64,000 nt of DNA from Tetradesmus obliquus (lineage: Eukaryota > Chlorophyta > Chlorophyceae > Sphaeropleales > Scenedesmaceae): NCBI GenBank assembly GCA_030272155.1, contig CP126199.1, forward strand, positions 1,178,001 to 1,242,000. The letters are read 5' to 3'. Shown here piece after piece: positions 11,442 through 23,400 of this stretch (position 1 is its first letter; each line of letters begins with the position of its first letter). A program made the translations under genes and the position numbers. The notes below the pieces were generated by a model. That model ran no database searches. It worked only from the letters and a program-made list of their open reading frames with translations, and was not told where the DNA came from.

Positions 11442-14400
11442 CTACCCTGTGGCTACAAATGACGAATTGTGTGCAACCTGCAATACTTGAATCCGTGCCA
11501 AACCTTGCGACAGCTGAAGATGCACGATTGCAACCAAGGGCAAAACAATGAGCATTGTTGCAGACATCAGCTTATCATACGCTGATGAGTGAGTCACTCA
11601 GCCAGTGCAACAGCCATTGTTTCTAACTGACTTCACTGGCAGCGTCATGCATCTTCACACCTGGTGCCAAGTTCGCTGCTCAACCAAACCCGCCACCACG
11701 GATATAAGACAGATTGCAAAGCGAAACATGCCATTGAAGACAGCTATAACAAACAAAGCATGAGCCAGGAGTAGGCTCAGTATTCAAGGCAACACCATTG
11801 TTGCCGCACGGCGCGTGGATGCCTGGGCGAGGCGGGTGGCCGGGTCCCTGGCGGGTGCCTGCGGTCTGCAGGCAGCAGTGGGAGGCAAGGGGAGCACACA
11901 CCAGCCAGCAGGGGCAGCGGCAGGGCGGCTACGCCCAGAACAACGGCAGGCACTCGTGCAGGGGCACCTCGTGCCACTAGACCAACGCCTTGATGGGGCA
12001 ACACGACACCTCAAAGGGTACTAGGCAAATGCAAGAGTAACTGGCTGAACGGCAGGGACGAGCAGGGAGGAGGCAGCACTGGCGTGAGTGCTGAAGCAGC
12101 TGACCGCTCGAACGAGCTGGCCCAACCAGACTTGCAGTTGCAACTAAGACTTCAGCAGTGGGCTAATATGCAGCAGATCAGCGGGCAAAGTTGCTCGTGC
12201 TGTGTGCTGACGCGACCGACTGGTCAACAGCAGAGGTCTCCGGTTACACGCTGTTGCGCACGCTCAGGCTTCGCCTAGCTGGCAACTTACTGCACCGATG
12301 TGCGACTTAGCTATGTGCAGGCCTGGCGCGGCTCTGCACCGAGGGAAATAGCCCGTAGGCTGGGAAACTGGGAGAGCTCAGTTACACTGGTGCTGTAATC
12401 AACAGCAGAGGTGACTGTAGCCCAGATTTGGGCAGCAATTCGGTCTGCTGATAGCACAGGGACACAGAGTCGGTCCACTCTGTTCACTGACGTCCCCCTC
12501 TTCCCCTCTCTCTCTCTCTCTGTGTGTGTGTCTCTCGAAATGAAAATGTGCAGCGGCCTTTTATACTTCAGGCGGAAACTCAACCAGGACCACACAATCC
12601 TGTGGCTGTGGACGCGCAGCATCCCAGCCACAATACCGTTTGTGGTTGGAGGCTTCCTGTCCACTCAACAAACCCTGAGCCAGGGTGCAATGCAGGCCAA
12701 ACTTGTCACTTGCTCAGAGGCAGCACAAGGGCCATGCATACTGTCTTGGCCCAGAGCTTGCAGGGCGCAAGTCTATTCACAAAATCAACCGAAGTAGTCA
12801 ATTCCAAATGTTTTACTCTACACAATGAGACTAGGTTTGCTTGCTTCTGCCAGAATCGGCGGGTGGCACCATCTCACCGACAACTAGGCAGCCCGTAACT
12901 GGAGCAAGCTTGCTCAAATCAATATCTAATGTAATATTAAGTACAACTCGACCCAAGCAGGACCAAGACAGCTGTCTGTCGACATTCTGCTTGGCCTGCG
13001 CACCATCCACTCGTACACAGCACTTGCAGCATCAGCCAGCGCCAGCCATAACAAGGCGTATACACCGCAAGGCTGCGCGAATCAAACTTATACTGAATCA
13101 TAGTAACCAAATACTGCCGTCCTGCAAGCAGTACAACACCACTGCAGTAGCAGCAGCATTGCTGTCATGCTGCTGCAGCAGCTGTGCTGTGTGTGCCAAA
13201 CATGAGCGCAGCCCGAACATGCCTCATGCGGCTATGGTGCTCGGAATAGAGTGAAGCCAAGCATGCGTTTATGTTGATGGTGTTGCTCAAGAAGGACTGC
13301 TGCGACACTGCCGGGCACTCCACAAGACAGCAGCACCTGATATCACAGCTAGCACCCCACAAGGTGCAACAGCTGTTGCCACCTCCCCTAACAGACAAGG
13401 CCTGCCCTCAGGCCTAAACCACACAGGGCAAAGGACTGGTAACGGGCACGACCATGCTTGGTGAAAGCTGAAAGACAGCTGCATTGTATGGTACAGCGGG
13501 GCTAGTATACAGCGAGGGTCAACCAAGTGCCAGCCTGGCAACCAGAGTGCCAGGTGACTACTACATGCATCAACTGGCAAGCCAGGGCAAATGCCAGAAA
13601 CAACCATCATTTTGTCTCCCCTTTTTTTTTAATTGTGGCTAAATGCAAAACACAAACTGGCCAACCACACGGCTCCCTAAACCAAAAGCAGAGCCGGACT
13701 GGCATGCAGTCACAAAAAGCCAGCGGCTCGTAACAAACAGCCTGGCGATATTAACCAACTGCTGAGAATACTGCAGCTTTCAGCAATTGCCACACAAACA
13801 CGTGTGCAGCAGCATAGTGCAACCAGCAGCACTGTTATAACACCTGCCAAACCAACCACGCAGCGCGCAACAGTAGTGCTGCGCCATGTCTAACAGTCTG
13901 CTGCCAATCTTCCGAACTATAATCAAGCCAGCGTGTACTGTGACATCAGTAAGATATAAAGCTGTCACACACGTTCATTACCAACAAACTGCTGCCCAGC
14001 AGCAGCATCATAACCAGAGGAAGACCAGCAGAAGCCAGATTAATCAGGCTAGCTGCTAGCAGCAGCTGGGCCACAACGCAGCCAGCAGCATGCTGCCATC
14101 ATGCATGCCACCGTGACCATATCATGCGGTCAGTGAACAAGCAGTGCTGCCACGGAACAACTTGGCTGCACCTGGCTGCATTCTCCCCTCCACCAAACAA
14201 GCCAGGCCACCTGGACTGGGCTCACAGTGCGCTGAATGCGCGGCGCGAGAACAGCACGCCAATGTGCACCTCGCCATCAGCATCCACGTGGCAGTGGCTG
14301 CACATGTTGATCTCAGGCACAGCAGCTGCGACCACAGGGATGATGAGGGTCTGGCCCTGCTTGCCGGCAGAGTCAGCCTCGTCGCCGCGGTCTGCAGGAG

Positions 14401-17400
14401 CCGCGCACATGGCTGCTGCACCAGCGCCGCTGGGGGTGTTGCTAGGGCCGCAGCCTGGGAAGCGGCCACAGCCCTCGGGGCAGCTAGGCACCCTGTAGTC
14501 GCTGGAATGAGCAGATACGCGCTCACCCTCCCGCTTGCTGCTGTGCTCAGACCCAGATGAGTCGGGTCGCTGACACGCCCTCCAACAACCCTAGTTGGGC
14601 CCGGTGTGAACGTGAGGACGGCGCCCAAGCACCAACAATCACTGCTGCTGACCGAACGATGCGTGAGTGCGATGCTTGCACCGTAGAATGCCGCATCTCG
14701 CATAGATTTCCCTGGACGACTTCCTTGCTGACAGGGGCTCTCCAGACCGCAAAATCAAGCAAACTCGATCACAACAACCACTCGGAACCATGCCAAGGGG
14801 CGACATGAGTAGCTACAAGGGCGTTGTCAGGCAGCAACCTGGCAAGCTTCCCGAAACCAACAGCGACACTGCGACTGCAGCGCCTGAGCATCGCAACACA
14901 ACCAGGACGTAAAACGATGCTGGTAAGCTGATGCACAAACCAGGCAGGCAGCAGCTGTCAACCTCAGCAGTGCCTTGGTTGCTGCTGCTGCTGCTGCTGC
15001 ATGTGCACATGCAACTCCCAGCTGCAAATTGAAATTTAAAGGGTGTGAGCAACTGATGCTCCGGAACGGGCCCTGGGGACGAGGGCTAGGGACGGGTCTC
15101 AGGGACTTGAAGGCTGCCAGGGGTTGGCGAGCCCGCCCACGTACCGCAACGCACCCTTAGTTGCATGCGGATCAAAGTCCAGCGTAATTCTGTAAGCCAG
15201 GGGTTGCCTAGCATACAGTAACTGCATGATTTTCTCTGCGCGCCGCCATCTCACTCCGCAGCAGCGCCCGGCTTGCGCAGCAGCTGCTTGGGTGTGTCAG
15301 CAGTGTAGGGTGCCAGCCGTGTCACTGAAACACTCCACTGGCGGTTGTCGTTGTCTTGTAACACAGCCCGCTTGAAATCTGGTGAGTAAGCTGCCAGGTA
15401 GAAGGGGCCTTCTGTTGACAACTTTTTGTGCATTTTGGTGTACTGCGACATCTTCATCAGGCAGAGGTCGCCCACTTTGATGACTGAATCAGGGCGCAGC
15501 ACATGGTGCCGCTTCCTGAAATCTCTTTTCTGCTTCTCTTGACTTGCCAGGATGTTTTTCTCCACTTTAACCAAGGTGTCCTGCCTGCTGGCTGCGCGCT
15601 GCTTGATGTCACTCAACAGGTCACCAGCCGGCTCCTGGGAGTTCGTGAGGTCGATCGGTGGGCTCTGTGCAGCACCAGGCAGGTGAGCCGCAGTAGCTGT
15701 TGTAAAGCCTTCCAAGTTGATGCCACTGGTTGTATAACGCGCAGCAGCAGCTGCACCAGCAGCAGCTGCAGCAGCAGCTGCACCAGCAGCAGCTGAAGGG
15801 AATGCTGTTGTAGCCTGCCAAGAGGCTGGCAAGTGTTGCCACCAGTCGTCATCGTCGTCGTCGGCTGATGTGGTCATAGCTGCTGCAGCAGCAGCTGTCT
15901 GTGCGCTGAACGGGGTGCCTGTGACGCGCGCAGCAGTGACCGGGGTGCTGTTGCCAGCCGCTGCAAGGTTGTCAGGGACAGCTGCCTCTGTATTTGGCAC
16001 CGCAGCTGTGTCTGTGCGCTGCTCTGCAGCTGTTAGTCGCCTCACATCGGCTGGCAGGCGAGGCGTGCGTGCCATAGCCGCCTCAAACGGCGTGCATTTG
16101 GTAGTGCTGTGAGGTGCAGAGCGTAAGCCAAGCAGCACCCAGGGCAGCTTAACGTCCCAGTCCTCTGCTCTGTCCAGGCTCGCCTGCAGTGCTCGCAAGA
16201 TGCTCTTCACACTTGACTCTGCCTGGCCGTTGACATTTGGCGCATATGCAGGGGACCGTATGTCCTTGATGCCCAATGTCTTGAGCATTTTGCTGTACTC
16301 TCCCTGGTACTCTTTGCCGTTGTCGCAGACGAAGGCCAGAGGGCAGCCGTATTGGGCGATCCAGTTGACGCAGAAGCGGGTGGTGGTGGCTGAATCCAGC
16401 GACTCCACTGCTTCCGCGTGCACCCACTTGCTGGTGGAGTCAACACCCACAATGATGAAGCGAGCTCGCCTGGGAGTTGTGGGATATGGCCCCATGCTGT
16501 CCAGGTGAACTCGGGTGAACAGCGGTGATGGTGGGATGGGCTTCAACTCAGGCTGCAGCTTGAACAGCGCCCTGTTGCGCAGGCAGCTGACACAGCCCTT
16601 CAAGTTGTCCTTGATTTGCTGGGACATGTTTCGCCAGTAATAGTTTTTTAGCAGCATGCCGCGCAGCCTCTGCTGACCAACATGTCCGTAATCTTCATGA
16701 TACTCCAGACACAGTGCATCGCGCTGGTGAGGGGGCGGCACCTCTCTCTCCCTCGGGCACTTGGCTGATGCTTTGAACAGCAAGCGGCCGGTTGCAGCAT
16801 CCCATCTGTAATTGCTTGCGCGCTTCTTGATGCGCTTCATCTTGTTCTTGATCTCTGTTCTTGTGTCGCCTTGCAGATTGTCAGCATCAACCTTGCTGTG
16901 CTGAATGTAATGCAGCACTGACAGGTCATCAAAGATGTCCCTTGGGCCGCACCCAGCATCCTCTTCTTCTTCCTCCTCTGAAGAACTGCCACCTTCTTCC
17001 TCTGGGTGCCCCTGGCCTGTGCCCGCCTGCACAGGAGGGCTGGGCGTGCTTCGCTGCTTGGGTGATGGTTCCCCATCTGTGTCCCAATCTGAGCTGGTGT
17101 CTTCACCATCTGAGGTGGGTTCGTACTCGGAGCTGGTGTTGCTGACAGCAGCGGCAGCTGCAGCTGCTGCAGCTGCTGGCTCAGAATCGCTAGGCTGCTC
17201 GTCACTGCTGCTGGGCTTGCAGTCAGCACAGTACCAGTCGCCGGCTGGTACTGACTTCAGGCCCACGCAGTAGGTGTGATAGCCGTCAACGCAGCCTGAG
17301 CATAACAACATCTTGTCATCATCCTGGTTGCGGTGGCATACCCTGCATGCCAAGTTTGGATCCACGGAGGGGCCTGAATCGTCTTTTTCTGTTATGGGTG

Positions 17401-20400
17401 CTGCTGCTGCCGCTGCTGTGTGCTTGCGCTGCAGGGTTGAAGGCTTCTTCTTTGGTGGTGCGGCGGCACGCGCACCTTGTTCCAGCACATTGAGCTGGGC
17501 AGTAAGCTCACCAGAGCCTGATTGGTGCGGCACGCTGCTTGCCAGCCGCAAGTGAGTTGATGGGTCAATGGCGCTGCCACCATAACTCATTTCCTGTAGT
17601 AATGGGGTGACTGTGGCTGTGTTGATGAGCGGCAGGGAGGCTTGCAGCCCGCAGCACAGCAGCGGCCGCAGCCTCACTACCCTGATCCAGCCATCCAGCA
17701 CAAAGCCTTCATTGCGGAGGCCATCCTGCCAGGGAAATGCAACTTCGCAGCTGCCCTGGCGGTTGATGCCTGGAAACTGTGCTGTCAGGCCTCTCATCCT
17801 GTGCCTGGCATAAGTGTTGGTGTCAACGTAAACGGCCTCTGAGCCGTTTTCGTGGACTTGGCGCACTTGCAGAGCCCCGAGTGCTTTGCGCGGCGCAATT
17901 GCAAGCTGTATGTTGGACCCTGGAGCGTTAGCTGCATGTGGACCAAGTTGTGAATAAACCTCAACTGCTCTGACGTTGTCAACCCTGTTGGCTGTGTTCA
18001 CAGGTTCGCCATAACGCCGCTGATATGTGCAGTGAAAGGCCTCAGAGAAGGCGAACCTGCCAGGGCCGTTCTGGAACAGCACAGGCACCTCCAGCTCGGC
18101 GTTGTAGATCAGGCCCAGCGGGGTGTACAGGTAATTGGGTAGCAGGGTACTGCTGCTGTTGTCAGCAGCAGCAATTGTGGGAGCTGTAGCGGCCACAGCA
18201 GCAGATGCCAGCTGAGGCAGTGCCGGGCGCCCTTCTGTAGCTGGGGTTAAAACCAACAGCTGCTGCATGGGTGTTGACTGTAGATCGCTGGGGGGGGATG
18301 CAGACACATCCATAGCATCGGGCGAGATGCAGGGTGCTGCAGAGCTCGGTGTCGTCTGTGTGCCTGCAGGACTGTCCAAGTGTGCAGCTGCTACTTGGCC
18401 AGCAAGCAGCTTCACTGCATCCAGCGCAGCAGCTGCTACCTTCTCGGGGTCAGCATCTGCGTGGATGACGATTTTAGGGCCAGGGAAACTGCTGAGGGCT
18501 TGTTTGTACTGTGTGTCCAACTTCTGCAGGTAGCCGAGTGTGACAGCTTCTTCGCCTGGTCTCTGCCTCTTCTGAATCCGTCGCAAGCATTCCTTGGGTG
18601 GCACATCCAGGTAAATGATGGCGGTCGGCCATGTGCTGCTGAGGGTGTGGTTCATGTAGAACGCCACATCACACACCAGCTGCTCAAAGGCTGCTGGCAA
18701 CTGTTGAGCGGCCAGGAACACTTCTAGCGATGACCAAGGGCCGCGCTCCATCACCACCATAGGAGAAGCCAGCGCATCGGGGGTAGCTTTGGCATATGCT
18801 ACCAACACGGCAACCTGCAGCAGCGCTGCAATGCCCTGCTGTGTGGTGGAACCCGCTGCAGCACTGTAGAAAGGGGCCAGCAGCGACTCCCAGTCATGCA
18901 CTGGTTCGGGCACTAAGTGCCACTCAGTGCATGACAGCTCTTGAGCCAGGTGGGCTATAACTCGCGACTTGCCGCTGCCAATGTTGCCATCGATATAAAT
19001 GCGCACCGGTGATGCGCCTGCTGACTTGCAGGATACGCCAGGACGCCAAGGCAAGTATGAAGCTGGCGCTGGAGTGAGGAGCTGGTTGTCATCTGCTGCA
19101 AGCTCCTCGTTGCAAGTTGGCGTGCGGGGACTGTCATCTCCTTGTGGGGTGCGTGCATCGTTGACATCATCGAGAGCAGCCGCAGCTGTTGTTGGCGCTG
19201 CTGTTGTCGCTGTTGCCGTTACCACAGTCAAACCTGTAGTGCCAGCGGTAGCAACGCTGGCGTCTGGCGGGCACTCGGTGTTGCACTCAGTGTCGCTGAC
19301 AGTATAAATTTCGTCCAGTAGGTGCGCTCCATAGCAGTAGATTTCGGGGCGGGGATGGGGTATGCTTGCCTCATCCCCATCATCGCTGTCAAAGGTCGGA
19401 TCGCGCGTGAGGGCATCCACACTTCTGTGCATGGTCCCCTTGCGGTGCTCAATGGCAAGGCCAGGCAGCAGCTCCTGTAGACGTAAGCTCCAGCGGGCCA
19501 GCCTGCCTTGTAAGTGTGTGCTGGTTAGCAAGTACTTTAGAGCTGCATGGTCGGTGTAAACTGTGACACCCGGCGGATGGTGCCAAAGCCACTGCCGCCA
19601 CTGCACGCACACCGCTTCAATCACTGCAAGGCACTCCAGCTCGGAGATGCTGTAGTTGCGCTGCGCGGGTGTCAGCTTCCTTGAATGATAAGCAACAACC
19701 CACTCTTGTTTGCCGGTGTCATCTTTTTGGGTCAGGATGGCGCCCACTGCTTGACCAGAGGCGTCGGTGTGCACGTAGAAAGGGCGGCTGAGGTCTGCGC
19801 GCCGTAAGCACGGTGGGGTCAGCAGATTGCTCTTGAGCGTATCAAATGCCTGCTGCTCCTCAGCTCCCCACTTCCAGGGATTTGTCTTCTTCAACAGGTC
19901 TGTGAGGGGCGCTGCAACCTTGGCGTAGTCCTTCACAAAGCGGCGGTAGTAGCCTGTAAGGCCCAGCCAGGATGCCACCTCCTTGGGGTTGCGTGGTGGC
20001 TGCCTGTTGGATATTGCTGTCAGCAGCCGAGGATCTGGCTCAAGACCCTCTTGCGTAAACACGAACCCCAGGAATGTAACTTCAGATCTGAAGAAGGAAC
20101 ACTTCTTCGGGTTGAGGCGCAGGTTGGCCTGTCGTAGCGCCTCAAGCATCAGCTCTAGGTGCTCAACATGCTCTTCGAAGGTGCATGAGTAGACAATGAT
20201 GTCATCCAGGTAAACAAACGCGTGCTTGCCAACCTGCTCACTCAGCACCTTGTTCATAATCCTCATGAAGCAGGCTGGTGCATTGGTTAGCCCAAAGCAC
20301 AGCCGCAAGGACTCAAACAACCCGAAGGGTGTGATGAACGCTGTCTTTGGCACTGAGTCTGGGTGCAGGGCCACCTGGTTGAAGCCACAATATGCATCCA

Positions 20401-23400
20401 TCGTTGCCAGGTACTTGCAAGGACCCAGCTGAAACACAATGTCATCAATCAACGGCATGGGGTACGCGTCCTTGCGCGTAATGGCATTTACGCGCCTGCT
20501 GTCCACCACCATGCGCGTTTCACCGTTGGGCTTGGGCACAAGGTGCACTGGGCTAGCCCAGGGGCTATTGCTTTCCCTGATAATACCAAGCTCTAGCAAG
20601 CGCGTGATGTGCTCCTTGAGCTGTAGGTACTTCTGGTGTGGCATGCGATAAAACCCCTGCTTCACAGGTGGTGCGTCACCTGTGTCAATCTCATGAAAAT
20701 CCACTGTGCAAAGCCCCAGGTCAGAGGGCTTAAAGCAAAACACGTCTGCGTTGCGCTGCAGCATGCCTAACGCCCGCTCAGACTCCTCCTTTGACAAGTT
20801 GCTGCCATCGAGCATGCTTGCAAAAGATGTAGGGTTATCACTCAACATATCATCGTCCGGGAAGGCACAGGGGTCATCCTCCGGCACAAGCAGCACGCTT
20901 GTGTTTTGTGCCTGGCCCGCCTTTTCTGTGATTGGCAAGTAAACTGGAGGATCCGGCGATACCGGCGCTGTGCCATGACCACTTGTGTGGAGAAGCAGGG
21001 CTTCTGGCTCTTCACCAGCAATGGGCTCGTAGTCACTGAGCGTGCTGCCGGTGTACATGTACACTGGCGATGTGAGATCCTCTAGTGAGGGGCAATCATC
21101 GCTGCACATGCTGTCACTGTCGCTGTCTAGCGGGGGGCAGTCGCTCCAGCTGTCACAGTCGTCCGCAGCATCACCCTCAAACAGTAGAATTTGATCTGGC
21201 TCCTCCATGTCTCCTAGAGGCTCGGGCAGCGCCACTCCCAAGTCGAAACTGGCAAGCAGTTGCTGGCTGATAGGGTCCAGACCTGCGTAAGGCTCGCTCA
21301 GTGCAAGCAGCGCCTCATGCCTGCTGCTGCTTGCACTTGGCGAGGGCTGAGATGCTTGCACCGACACGTAAGAAGGGGTAGTCGCAGGAGGCAGGGACTC
21401 AAGGGTGTACCGGCTGCGTTTGGGCGGGGGCGGTGGCATGGCTTCCCTGTCCGCAACTTGTCGCTGTTGATTGTGGCTGCTAGGTGGGTAAGGGTAGTCA
21501 TGGTCGCTCCCATAGAAAGCGGGGGGCAGCCGTGTGCCGCCGTAGCGGGCAGTGCTGCGCGCGTGAGAGACCGTTGGCTGGTAGGGAGCAGGTAAGGGTG
21601 AGCTGGAGTAATACAGCTCTCCTGGCTGCTGATTGTCATAAGATTCGGGTGGGAAGTGCTGCGCCTGTGGCAGCAGCTGCCCTTCATCGTCACATACTTC
21701 ATCTTCGTCTTCACTCTCATTGTTGCTCTCCGACTGCCACTGCCCATTTGTGATTTCAGGCTGCTGGCCAGGCCAGGTGCTGACGGGTTCAACACGCGAA
21801 ACAACGCTGCGCGAGGGAGGCGCTGGGGCCTCTTGTTCATCCAGCTGCTCCAAATAATGGCGCGTTGACAGCGGTGCAAGTGGCGTGACGCAGCGCTCTG
21901 CTGCTGTGACGGCGGCATCAGGTGCGTGCTGTTGTGTTCCAGGCTGCACAGGGACGGGCCTGACGGAGCTGTACATGCTGCGAGAGAACACAGCATCAAC
22001 CCAGTCATCGCTGCTGCTGCTATCATCGTAATGGCTGTTAGTGTCTGGGCTGGAGCAGCTGCCACTGTCAGCTGTGAGGATCTGCTCTGTGGCGATGAGG
22101 CCGTTTTTGATGTCCTCGAAGGCAGCTTCCTGCCACTCTGCCAGCAGTGACAGGCGAGCTTCTGTCGCAGGAATGTACTTCGGGATTAGTAACTCCTCCA
22201 GCTCATGCATCCTGCTCAGCCGCTTGTCCATCCACTGCTCATACAGCAAACTATCAGCCTGGTTTGCGTTGCTGGGCACGCAACGCTTCCAGCCTGGCGC
22301 GTCTGGGCCGCAGGGCGGCAGAGAGAACACCGTGAAGATGTAGTCAAAGAACAGGTCTGAAAACACTGGATCAGGCTGCCAGCCTGCTTCGCACGCCTGA
22401 CAGTCGCAGTCGTCGTCTGCTGTGCAGTCCGGCGCTGCTGCTGTGAGCATCTCATCCCAATACAGGGTAGCAGCTGAAGCCTCGTTGGAAGCGAGAGTGA
22501 TGTCAAGCTCCTGCACTGTGTCCTGGTCGATGCGCAGCAGCATCTTGAGCCTGTCGTAGTCAATTACAGCCCTTGCCCTGCTCAGCACATCATTGCCGAT
22601 CAGCAGGTCGTAGTTCAGGGCTTCGGTAACAGTGGGGCTGATGAGGGTCTCAAAGGCGCCCAGCCCGAGGGCCATGTTGAACACGCGGCCCTTGCCAGCT
22701 GAGATCCTGCCATCTGCATTGATGTAGGATACGCCCATGTCTTTGGCGTTCAGGTGCTCCAGGTTGCAGCGGCGCAGGCAGTCCAGAGTGACTGCACTGG
22801 TGGTGGCACCCGTGTCCACCACAGCTGTGAGCTCCTGACCGTTGAGTGCTGCTGCCACCTTGCAGGTGGAGACACGCTGCCCTGCTGGACGCACGCCACG
22901 GCTCAGCAAGCCGTGCCTAAGCAGTGATGCAGAGGGCTGCGCAGCTGCTGTGCGCATGGGGCCTGTTTGCGCCATGTTTAGCAGCAAACCGGCGCCTGGG
23001 CGCCTGCTGCTGGTGTGCAAGCTTCTGATCAGCGAGTCAACCTGGCGTGCCATGTCTCTGCCCTGGTCGACCATCTTCTTGTCGCCCACCAGGTGGCCAG
23101 CTAAGCAGGTGAGCACTGCCTGTGGCACCACTGTGCTTTCACGGATGCCGTCTAGCTTGATGCTCTTGCAGATAACTGAAGCCATCTCCTTGCCCTTGTC
23201 ATCTGCCAGCTTAGCAGCATCAAAGCAGCTGCTAGCCTCTGGGGCTGATGCATTGGCTGCTCGTGCGGGCGCTGCAGCTGTAGCAGTGGTGGTGGTGCGT
23301 GGTGCAGCACCGTAGGGGCGAGCGTCCACTGGTGTACGCTGCCTGGGCATGCGCCTGCTGGCATCGTAAGCTGAGCTGCTGCCAAACTTGTTGGCGGCCG

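Noticed and set aside
12841..13254. 137-codon plus-strand frame in the LTR (also at 26303-26716)
   Set aside because: No domain, composition unlike local genes, and on the strand opposite to the element; treated as chance.
11806..13371. The repeat pair 11806-13371 and 25266-26833 as a segmental duplication
   Set aside because: A primer-binding site and a polypurine tract at the right places, plus an intact gag-pol ORF between, show that they are LTRs.
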